From positions 1 through 5,848 of the forward strand of contig SFIS01000108.1 in the NCBI GenBank assembly GCA_004555245.1: a stretch of 5,848 nt of DNA. Reading direction: 5' to 3'. Position numbers and translations under genes: made by a program. Numbering within the stretch: position 1 is the stretch's first letter; the number at the start of each line of letters is the position of its first letter. Positions 1 to 5,848 of this stretch are shown one piece after another. Under the pieces are notes generated by a model, which was not told the DNA's origin, did not search any database, and saw only the letters and a program-made list of their open reading frames with translations. This DNA is from Bacteroidales bacterium. Lineage in GTDB: Bacteria > Bacteroidota > Bacteroidia > Bacteroidales > Bacteroidaceae.

Positions 1-6
1 GCTTAG

Positions 7-504
7 TATAGCCTTGCAGGCTATTCCCCCTCACACCAACCTCCAACATACATCCACTCGCACGGATCAGCCTGTAAGGCAGTACCTCGTCTCGACCAGT
101 TCTCCGTCATCGAATGGCACGTCGCAGGCCCCGTGCGCCACGACATCACACCCGGACAGCCCTGCATCACACTACACATCGACCGGCAGGAATGGGAGGG
201 CTACTATATGGGCGACGGCGACTACATGGTGAGATACAGCACCTACAGGACGGGCACTCTGCCATACAGCATCACATCAGAGATTGCGGGCTTCCCCGTC
301 CAGAACGGGCAGATCACCATATCAGACACATCGCCGCGGACACGGCAGGAGGCGGACTATGCCGTAGGCGGACACTGGTATGGCGACAAGTGGGGCGAAG
401 AGAACCGATGGAACGGCCACCGGGGCGCAATGACGGTCTTCAGGTGGAGGAGAGACGCCATGGAAGACTGGGGGCGGCGCTGCCGATGGCTGGGCGGAAG
501 GTAG
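7..504 (+). CDS. Unrecognised protein, C-terminal part (5' end broken or missing)
   Basis: I do not recognise this protein. The frame is open from 7 to a TAG at 502-504. It looks coding because third positions are rich in G and C and the product is rich in aromatic residues and alternating strand-like segments, for example VIEWHVAGPV, ITLHIDRQEWEGYYM and DYMVRYSTYRTGTLPY. It ends in a basic, Trp/Arg-rich tail (FRWRRDAMEDWGRRCRW). That pattern suggests the C-terminal beta-sandwich and helical tail of a larger, possibly secreted, enzyme. The frame has a TAG at 4-6, and the first usable start after it is GTG at 133, which would cut into an apparent beta-strand (around WHVAGPV). So this is probably the remnant of a longer gene disrupted by a stop or frameshift near the left edge; a genuine short gene from GTG133 (123 residues) is the alternative. 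It runs toward the - strand genes and ends 14 bases before the hairpin at 519-569. Reality of coding is fairly sure; function is unknown. Confidence 0.5.
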   Translation, partial: YSLAGYSPSHQPPTYIHSHGSACKAVPRLDQFSVIEWHVAGPVRHDITPGQPCITLHIDRQEWEGYYMGDGDYMVRYSTYRTGTLPYSITSEIAGFPVQNGQITISDTSPRTRQEADYAVGGHWYGDKWGEENRWNGHRGAMTVFRWRRDAMEDWGRRCRWLGGR

Positions 505-518
505 AGGATAGAAAAGAA

Positions 519-569
519 AAACGACAGACGGGAGACGGACACCGGGTGTCTGTCTCCCGTCTGTCGTTT
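519..569. terminator. Strong hairpin terminator between convergent genes
   Basis: Bases 519-542 pair with 546-569 as a 24-bp stem with one G-T pair (537/551) and a three-base loop. On the - strand the stem is followed by GTTTTTCTTTTC (complement of bases about 511-522), the usual form of an intrinsic terminator, so it most likely ends the operon coming from the right. On the + strand only a short TTTC follows, so it may also end the left gene less efficiently. The stem is longer and more perfect than most terminators. Confidence 0.8.
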
Positions 570-714
570 CGGGAGGGATGGTGCGCAGGCGGTTGATGCC
601 GCGCACGGCGTGACGGAGCGAGCCGAGAAGCTCCTGCGATTCCTGCACGATGTTGAGGAAGACGGTCATCGACTCGATGTTCACGGCTGCCATTGCCGCG
701 CAGTTGATTTCCAC
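570..714 (-). other. Orphan coding-like stretch after the regulator gene
   Basis: Directly after the TAG of the regulator gene (715-717), the same - strand frame continues with a GTG at 714 and stays open. The first 48 or so codons look like real protein: almost every third base is G or C, and the product is helix-like and amphipathic (MAAVNIESMTVFLNIVQESQ from an ATG at 693, then ELLGSLRHAVRGINRL). The frame then runs without a stop through the terminator hairpin and on to about 322, antisense to the left gene, where the product is low-complexity Pro-rich and not credible. I read it as a gene fragment cut off by the hairpin region, or as a small gene whose stop codon has been lost. No family is recognised. 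It is not a normal part of the regulator, which already ends at the expected place after its DNA-binding domain. Confidence 0.3.
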
Positions 715-2367
715 CTACATTCCGATATTTTTCACCCTTGTCTCAAAATCATCACGACGGGTAATGGCTGCGCCTTTTACACGCGCTCGATAGTTATAGA
801 TGGTGTTGACCGAATAATGCAGGAACTTGGCAATACGCGAACTGTCGTCGATGCCCAAACGAATGAGGGCGAAGATACGCAGGGTGGTGTTCAGCTTATA
901 CTCTCCAGACACCTCGATTCGCTCTTCCGGCCGCAGGAGGGCGTTGAAATCAGAGATGAAATTAGGGAAGAGGTGAAGGAAGGCATTGTCAAAATTGGCA
1001 CAGAGGTCGTCTATCTCCTGCGTCTTCATGTCGGTGGATTTTGTCAAACGATACAGCTCTTCATACTCCCGCCCCTTCACCATACGGTTGACACGCTTAC
1101 GAAAATCGTCAATCTTGTCGATATAGTCGGAACAGAGGCTCATGAAGCGTCCCACATACACCTCCTTGACCCTTGTCTGCTCGTTGAGCTGGCTGATGAG
1201 GGTCTTCAACTGTCGGTTGGTGTCGTCAAGTGCGAGATTGGCCTGAAGGAGTTCTTCGTTAAGAGACTTCGTCTGGGCATTCTTTTCGCTCAACTCATTA
1301 TGCGCCTCCTTCAACTGCCGCCGACGACGATATTCATACATAAGCAATACCACGAGAAAAAGCAAGAGGACGCTTACCGCAATGGTCATATTGGTCAGCA
1401 TGGAGTTGGTATGCTCTATCTCTTTCTGATACTGCCGGTCGATGCTCGACAGGATAGGGGAAATCTGCCAGCTGCGCACATGAGTGCTATAAATATTGGC
1501 ACATTCCCATGCAAAAGTGATATATACGCGGGCACGCTCGATTTGGCCCTCCTGAGCAAGCAGGTTGGCGAGTTCCCACAACGAGCCCTGGTCCATCACG
1601 GCATTACGCACATCGCAGATGGCTGACTTGGCAAGCCATGCCATCGCCTCCTGTGTCTTTCCCACCTTACGTAGATCCATAGAGCGATAGAATGCGGCAA
1701 TGGCAAACTCATGGCTGTCGGGACGTGCGGTTTCCAGTCGCTTGTCGCTGTAGTGAAGCGCGCCCTCAACATCTCCTTTTTTATAGCAATCCTGCTCCTT
1801 CTGCTGTAGGTAGTAATCGTTGGTGGGAGGGAGTGTCTCATATATTTTCTCCGTATATTCTTCCTGTTTTGCAAAGAATTCGTATTTCAGCTTGGGGATA
1901 TTGCTGTAATATGCCATCTCGCCATATACATGCGCGAGCGACTTGTAATATTGTCCCAGAGTCTCTCTGTCAACACCTGCAATGTCGGTGGAATCGAGGA
2001 TGCGCCTTGACTCGACATACTGTCCCGTTGACGAACAGAGGAAAGCCAACAGGGAACGTGTAAGACACAAATCCGACTTGCTGCCTCTTTTCTCGGCTAT
2101 GAGGATGGCTTCATATACATACTTTGCGGCGGAATCGCTCTTGTATGGCATATATTCGTTAAAGAGGCTGCACGCCAGCTGATAGCGTCCCTCTTCGTCA
2201 GTAGCCTTTTGGAGGCGCTGCTTGACAACACCAATCCGCTGTTCGCGTTTCTTCACAAAGTCCGGAGCCCGGGCGATTGCTTCGTCCAGGCTTCGGTAAA
2301 GCTCTTCGTTGTCGGCAAGCACATACAATGACACTACCGACATCAAAAGGGTCAGGAAACACCGCAT
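715..2367 (-). CDS. DUF6377-type membrane-anchored transcriptional regulator
   Basis: This is a 550-residue protein, probably an inner-membrane regulator that senses a signal in the periplasm and binds DNA in the cytoplasm. Residues 1-18 form a signal peptide or signal anchor (FLTLLMSVVSLYVLA, then DNEELY). Residues about 25-100 match the DUF6377 opening (REQRIGVVKQRLQ, YQLACSLFNEY, SDSAAKYVYEAI). Residues about 100-300 are helical TPR-like repeats. A single membrane helix lies at about 326-344 (MTIAVSVLLLFLVVLLMYEY), followed by the basic stop-transfer run RRRR. Residues 350-400 are a coiled coil. The C-terminus carries a LuxR-like helix-turn-helix at about 494-530 (LGIDDSSRIAKFLHYSVNTI). 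The ATG at 2367 lies 6 bases after the bglX stop, so the two genes are very likely one operon. In Bacteroidetes such proteins often sit beside glycan-use genes; a role in controlling this cluster is inference. The family name comes from recognition of the layout and N-terminal motif, not from a search. Confidence 0.85.
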   Translation of the reverse strand: MRCFLTLLMSVVSLYVLADNEELYRSLDEAIARAPDFVKKREQRIGVVKQRLQKATDEEGRYQLACSLFNEYMPYKSDSAAKYVYEAILIAEKRGSKSDLCLTRSLLAFLCSSTGQYVESRRILDSTDIAGVDRETLGQYYKSLAHVYGEMAYYSNIPKLKYEFFAKQEEYTEKIYETLPPTNDYYLQQKEQDCYKKGDVEGALHYSDKRLETARPDSHEFAIAAFYRSMDLRKVGKTQEAMAWLAKSAICDVRNAVMDQGSLWELANLLAQEGQIERARVYITFAWECANIYSTHVRSWQISPILSSIDRQYQKEIEHTNSMLTNMTIAVSVLLLFLVVLLMYEYRRRRQLKEAHNELSEKNAQTKSLNEELLQANLALDDTNRQLKTLISQLNEQTRVKEVYVGRFMSLCSDYIDKIDDFRKRVNRMVKGREYEELYRLTKSTDMKTQEIDDLCANFDNAFLHLFPNFISDFNALLRPEERIEVSGEYKLNTTLRIFALIRLGIDDSSRIAKFLHYSVNTIYNYRARVKGAAITRRDDFETRVKNIGM

Positions 2368-2373
2368 AGTGTA

Positions 2374-4641
2374 TTATTGCAACGTGAATTTCAAACTCTG
2401 TACGTCACGGCTATTGCCGCCTACCATCACCTCGAAGTCGCCGGGCTCTGCCACAAACTGCAGGTCGCTGTTGTAGAACCTAAGCATGTCGGTGTCGATA
2501 TCAAAAGTGACGTCACGGCTTTCGCCTGCCTTCAGTGAGATGCGCTCAAAGCCCTTCAACTCCTTGACAGGCCGGCTGATGGAAGCAGCCAAGTCGCGGA
2601 TGTAAAGCTGAACCACCTCGTCGGCGTCATACTTGCCGGTGTTCTTCACACTGACAGTGAGGCTGAGTTTGCCGCCGGCATTCATCGTCGTGCCGCTCAG
2701 TCGCGGTTTGCCATATTCAAACGTGGTGTAGCTGAGTCCGAATCCGAAAGGATAGAGCGGGTCGTTGCGCACATCGATATAGTTGCTCTGAAATTTGCGA
2801 TACTCTTTCGCTCCCTCAGGTACCGGGCGGCCAGTGTTCAGATGATTATAATAAACAGGTATCTGTCCGAGAGCCTTTGGCATGGTCATGGTGAGATGAC
2901 CCGAAGGCGACTTCTCGCCGAAGATAACATCGCAGATGGCATCGCCCGTTTCCGAACCGCCAAACCACACATTGAGAATGGCAGGCACATTCTCCACCTC
3001 CCACGACATCACGGTAGGGCGGCCGGAGAAGTTGAGCAGCACCACAGGTTTGCCCGTAGCGACAAGAGCCTTCAGGAGTTCCTTCTGCACGCATGGCAAG
3101 GAAATGTCGGCACGCGACGAACTCTCTCCGCTCATCTCCGCCATCTCGCCCATAGCACAAACTATCACATCAGCCTCCTCGGCAATGCGCAATGCCTCAG
3201 CCTTTGCCTTGGCATCATCCACGCGGTCGATTGGTCTGCCAAATGTTGCTCCCTCCTGCGTCTTCTCGTCGGCATAGATGTTGCAGCCTTGGGCAAACAG
3301 CACCTGTGCCTTGTCGCCTACAGCACGTTCCATAGCCTCCTTAAGAGTGGAATAACGCTCAGGGATGTCACCCGTTGACCAGCATCCAACCATATTTGAG
3401 CGGTTGTCGGCGAGAGGACCTATAAGGGCAATCTTTCCCTGCTTCTTCAAAGGAAGGACAGGTGCTGCACATCCTCCATTTTTAAGCAACACGAAAGTCT
3501 TGGCAGCCATTTCCCTTGCAGCCTTCCTGTGCTCATCGTTGTAGATGTCGGTCTTCAGACGTTTCGGTTCGCAGAAGCGATAAGGGTCGTCGAAAAGTCC
3601 GAGCTTATACTTGGCTTCAAGCACGCGTCGGCAGGCATTGTCGATGTCCGTCTGGGATATCCTGCCCGACTTCAGCAGTCCCTCCAACTGTGAGATAAAG
3701 GCATTGGAACACATGTCCATATCCGTTCCGGCTTTCAACGCACGTTCGGAAGCGACCGACAGGTCGCCTATGCCATGAACGACAGCCTCGTTGATGGAAC
3801 CGTAGTCGGTGACCACAAAACCATCATATTTCCAATCGTTGCGCAGCAGATCGGTGAGCAGCCACTTGTTGCAAGTGGCGGGAATGCCGTCAACAACATT
3901 GAACGACGACATAAAAGAACCGGCGCCAGCCTCGGCGGCAGCCTTGTAAGGAGCGAGATACTGGTTGTACATCCTCACGCGGCTCATATCCACCGTGTTG
4001 TAGTCCCTGCCAGCCTCGGCAGCCCCGTAGAGGGCGAAATGCTTCACGCAAGCCATCACGTTCTCCTTGCCGTAGTTACCTTGGAATCCCCTCACCATAG
4101 CCTCGCCGATGCGAGAGCCCAGGTACGGGTCTTCGCCAGCTCCCTCTGCCACACGTCCCCAACGTGGGTCGATGGCGATGTCAACCATCGGGCTATACAC
4201 CCAGTTGATGCCCTGTGCAGTGGCTTCCTTGGCGGCAATGCGCGCTCCGTTTTCGATAGCCTTGATGTCCCACGAACAAGCCTGTGCAAGAGGAATGGGG
4301 AATACCGTCTGATAGCCATGGATGACATCCTGCCCCACGAGCAACGGTATGCCTAAGCGGCTCTTCTTCACGGCAATGCGCTGAAGTTCCTTTATCTTGT
4401 CCTGTCCCTTTACATTCAGTACAGCTCCCAGCTTACCCTCTTCAGTGAGTTTGGCTAACGGACTGTTCATGACAGCTCCTGTGGTAATGTCGTTACCGGG
4501 CAGGAGGTTGAGCTGACCGATTTTCTCCTCAAGAGTCATCTTCGACATCAGTTCGTCGATAAACTCCCTCATCGGTTTCTTCTGGGCAAATGCTGAAGCA
4601 CCTGTCAATATTGCCACTACCAATAATAATGTTTTCTTCAT
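2374..4641 (-). CDS. bglX: Periplasmic beta-glucosidase, GH3 family (BglX type)
   Basis: This 755-residue, full-length GH3 enzyme should remove terminal beta-linked glucose (or related sugars) from oligosaccharides by the retaining mechanism. Residues 1-19 are a signal peptide, with likely cleavage after ASAFA, so it is exported, probably to the periplasm. The N-terminal barrel spans about 30-345 and has the family landmarks MTLEEKIGQL (35-44), DPRWGR (158-163), GEDP (169-172), KHF (200-202, substrate binding) and VVTDYGS, whose Asp279 is the expected nucleophile. The alpha/beta sandwich domain covers about 380-595; Glu506 in EMSGESSSRADISLP is the likely acid/base. PFGFGLSYTTF (631-641) leads into a fibronectin-III-like domain (about 655-750, with VVQLYIRD and RPVKELKGF). 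No key residue is missing. Only 6 bases separate it from the regulator downstream. Its promoter appears to be at 4826-4857, giving a leader of about 175 bases that contains the palindrome at 4641-4806. Exact substrate preference (gluco- versus xylo-linkages) is not readable. Confidence 0.95.
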   Translation of the reverse strand: MKKTLLLVVAILTGASAFAQKKPMREFIDELMSKMTLEEKIGQLNLLPGNDITTGAVMNSPLAKLTEEGKLGAVLNVKGQDKIKELQRIAVKKSRLGIPLLVGQDVIHGYQTVFPIPLAQACSWDIKAIENGARIAAKEATAQGINWVYSPMVDIAIDPRWGRVAEGAGEDPYLGSRIGEAMVRGFQGNYGKENVMACVKHFALYGAAEAGRDYNTVDMSRVRMYNQYLAPYKAAAEAGAGSFMSSFNVVDGIPATCNKWLLTDLLRNDWKYDGFVVTDYGSINEAVVHGIGDLSVASERALKAGTDMDMCSNAFISQLEGLLKSGRISQTDIDNACRRVLEAKYKLGLFDDPYRFCEPKRLKTDIYNDEHRKAAREMAAKTFVLLKNGGCAAPVLPLKKQGKIALIGPLADNRSNMVGCWSTGDIPERYSTLKEAMERAVGDKAQVLFAQGCNIYADEKTQEGATFGRPIDRVDDAKAKAEALRIAEEADVIVCAMGEMAEMSGESSSRADISLPCVQKELLKALVATGKPVVLLNFSGRPTVMSWEVENVPAILNVWFGGSETGDAICDVIFGEKSPSGHLTMTMPKALGQIPVYYNHLNTGRPVPEGAKEYRKFQSNYIDVRNDPLYPFGFGLSYTTFEYGKPRLSGTTMNAGGKLSLTVSVKNTGKYDADEVVQLYIRDLAASISRPVKELKGFERISLKAGESRDVTFDIDTDMLRFYNSDLQFVAEPGDFEVMVGGNSRDVQSLKFTLQ

Positions 4642-4806
4642 AAGTAGGTGTGCAAAATTATATTTATAATTATTGTATTGATTAGTGATGCATAATCAGT
4701 ATGTGACATAAAGGAGTGTAGTGAATCCTACTCGACTGTTGTCACTTGCTGATAATGCGCAGCAGGCGGTGCAAGGATTATATTAATAATTTTGCACACC
4801 TACTTA
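4641..4806. repeat. 166-base near-palindrome with 21-bp perfect terminal inverted repeats
   Basis: Bases 4641-4661 pair perfectly with 4786-4806 (AAGTAGGTGTGCAAAATTAT is 20 of the 21). After a three-base mismatch the pairing resumes at 4665-4670 with 4777-4782. It appears again further in at 4690-4708 with 4740-4758 (two mismatches, one G-T), then a short stem 4718-4721 with 4728-4731 around a six-base loop. All stems lie on nearly the same axis, so the segment folds as a single long hairpin. Both ends are TA, so a TA target duplication is possible, as in mariner/IS630-type miniature elements. The first base of the bglX ATG (4641) lies in the outer stem. No open frame inside is credible. It may be a miniature inverted-repeat element, a structured leader, or both. 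Confidence 0.75.
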
Positions 4807-4825
4807 CTTATAGTATTATTGAGTG

Positions 4826-4857
4826 CAAAAGTACGGAAAATAATCGTGAAAACCAAA
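4826..4857 (-). promoter_or_regulatory. Bacteroidetes-type promoter for bglX and the regulator
   Basis: Read on the - strand, TTTG (4857-4854) is followed by 20 bases and then TACTTTTG (4833-4826). This matches the Bacteroidetes primary sigma-factor consensus TTTG, 19-21 bases, TAnnTTTG. Transcription would begin near 4819, giving a bglX leader of about 175 bases that includes the whole palindrome. It lies about 25 bases past the stop of the upstream GH3 gene, with no terminator visible in between, so read-through from that gene is also possible. No operator could be identified. Confidence 0.65.
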
Positions 4858-4881
4858 CCTTATGTCGTTATTGTTACGAAA

Positions 4882-5848
4882 TTATTTCACTTCGAACGCC
4901 ACCTTCGACTTTATATCGCCGGCAGATGCTCCTATGAGAGCCTCGAAACGACCGGGTTCCATCACCCATTCGCCTTTGCTGTCATCATAGTAACTGAGCA
5001 TTGACTTGTCAATAGTGAACGTAATGTCACGCTGTTCGCCGGGAGCAAGGGTCACCTTTTGGAATCCTTTCAGTTCCTTAACCGGACGTGGCAGCGATGA
5101 CTTTACGTCGCGGATATACAGCTGCACAGTCTCCGCAAGAGGTGTCAGCTTATGCCGGTCAGCCCAACGATAGCCCACGAAGATGTCCTCCTTATACTCC
5201 TCGTCAATGATCTTCTCGTCGCTGCGCCATGTTCCGGGATATGCTCCAAGAGCATGCGCACCATAATGGTCGAGGCTCTGCATCCAAGAGAACGGCAGCC
5301 TGCCTGAGGGATTGGCATCGCCCACAAGGACAGAGGCGAGGGCATTGCCAGCCTCCGAACCAATAAACCATCCCTGAATGACAGCCGGCACCTTCTTTAT
5401 CCAAGGCATGGCAACGGCATTGCCCGAGATATTGACAAACACCAAGCGACTGTTCACTTGAGCCAACGCCTCAACCAACTTGTTCTGTGCGTAGGGCAAG
5501 GCATAGTCCTTACGGTCATGTCCCTCGCAATCCTGATAGTCGCTCTTGTTAAGACCACCAAAGACAATCACATAGTCGGCCTTCTTTGCCTTCTCCACAG
5601 CCTCGGCAATCAATTCGTCCTCGCTTCTGGATTCCGACAGGTCCTGACCTGTTGTCACTCCATTATATGCTCCGGTGACGTCACCCACATAACCACGGGC
5701 ATAATCCACCTCGGCTATACCTTTCAGGCGTGCTTTCAGTCCGTCGAAAGGCGACACCTCACGCTGCACCTTCAGAGAAGAAGAACCGCCACCCACTGTC
5801 ATCATCTTCACGGCATTCTCGCCCACTACGAGGATATTCTTTACCTTA
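4882..5848 (-). CDS. GH3 glycoside hydrolase, C-terminal part (5' end off the window, internal deletion)
   Basis: The frame is open to the right edge and ends with TAA at 4882-4884; 321 residues are visible and the N-terminal barrel with the nucleophile lies outside the window. The visible part starts at the beginning of the GH3 alpha/beta sandwich domain (KVKNILVVGENAVKMMTVGG). It contains the acid/base loop QDCEGHDRKDYALP (Glu at about 5526-5524), then NISGNAVAMPW, GWFIGSEAGNALA and NPSGRLPFSW. Near the C-terminus it has the second half of the fibronectin-III-like domain (TVQLYIRD, RPVKELKGFQKVTL, EPGRFEALIGASAGDI). These match the BglX neighbour closely, so it is a diverged paralogue, probably another exported exo-beta-glycosidase. 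The oddity is at 5136/5137: DIFVGYRWADRHKLTPL runs straight into AETVQLYIRD, so the usual PFGxGLSYTxF linker and the first strands of the fibronectin-like domain are absent while the frame is intact. The GTG at 5826 is only an internal codon, not the start. Family assignment is secure; activity and substrate are not. Confidence 0.9.
   Translation of the reverse strand, partial: KVKNILVVGENAVKMMTVGGGSSSLKVQREVSPFDGLKARLKGIAEVDYARGYVGDVTGAYNGVTTGQDLSESRSEDELIAEAVEKAKKADYVIVFGGLNKSDYQDCEGHDRKDYALPYAQNKLVEALAQVNSRLVFVNISGNAVAMPWIKKVPAVIQGWFIGSEAGNALASVLVGDANPSGRLPFSWMQSLDHYGAHALGAYPGTWRSDEKIIDEEYKEDIFVGYRWADRHKLTPLAETVQLYIRDVKSSLPRPVKELKGFQKVTLAPGEQRDITFTIDKSMLSYYDDSKGEWVMEPGRFEALIGASAGDIKSKVAFEVK

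Noticed and set aside
322..569. Continuation of the - strand frame past the hairpin, antisense to the left gene
   Set aside because: The product is Pro-rich and shapeless, and the terminator would stop the transcript first.
114..596. Second + strand frame of 160 codons across the left gene and hairpin
   Set aside because: It runs through the terminator hairpin and its product is Arg/His-rich low-complexity sequence; the frame ending at 504 has the better coding signature.
610..1626. Long + strand open frame of 338 codons
   Set aside because: It lies opposite the regulator gene, whose signal peptide, membrane helix and helix-turn-helix are clear on the - strand; the + product has no recognisable domain.
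2842..4356. Several + strand and alternate-frame - strand open frames inside bglX
   Set aside because: All are shadows of a full-length GH3 gene with every expected motif in one frame.
4641..4806. CRISPR-like repeats or a terminator for the upstream GH3 gene
   Set aside because: There is a single inverted pair with no repeat-spacer series, and no T-run follows the hairpin on the - strand, only the bglX coding sequence.
4746..5004. Small + strand open frames in and beyond the intergenic region
   Set aside because: They overlap the palindrome and the 3' end of the GH3 gene and show no protein-like composition.

Overview
The window looks like chromosomal DNA of a Bacteroidales bacterium, most likely Prevotella or a close relative. 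Three things point that way: the one clear promoter has the Bacteroidetes form (TTTG, 20 bases, TAnnTTTG), start codons lack Shine-Dalgarno sequences, and the gene families (secreted GH3 beta-glucosidases plus a DUF6377-type membrane regulator) are typical of that order. The genus is inference.

Layout from left to right. Bases 7-504 (+) hold the 3' part of a protein-coding region I do not recognise. Its frame is closed by a TAG at 4-6, so it is either broken or starts at an internal GTG. Bases 519-569 form a very strong hairpin between this + strand gene and the - strand genes that converge on it. The hairpin is followed on the - strand by a T-rich run and is probably the operon terminator. 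Between the hairpin and the next gene (570-714) lies a short stretch that looks coding on the - strand but belongs to no recognisable gene.

The rest is on the - strand, read from right to left. A GH3 glycoside hydrolase enters from the right edge (4882-5848, 5' end missing). Then comes a 240-base intergenic region with a promoter (4826-4857) and a long near-palindrome (4641-4806). Next is a complete BglX-type GH3 beta-glucosidase (2374-4641), followed after only 6 bases by a DUF6377-type regulator (715-2367).

The genes fit a small carbohydrate-use cluster: two exported GH3 enzymes that release terminal sugars from oligosaccharides, and a membrane-anchored regulator with periplasmic TPR-like repeats and a cytoplasmic helix-turn-helix, probably co-transcribed with bglX. 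The substrate cannot be read from the sequence.

Two observations deserve attention. The partial GH3 protein appears to lack about 44 residues exactly at the junction between its catalytic part and its fibronectin-like domain, with the frame kept. The 166-base palindrome sits between the bglX promoter and the bglX start codon, so the bglX leader RNA should fold into one long hairpin whose outer stem takes in the first base of the ATG. I found no CRISPR array, tRNA, rRNA or intact transposase gene.
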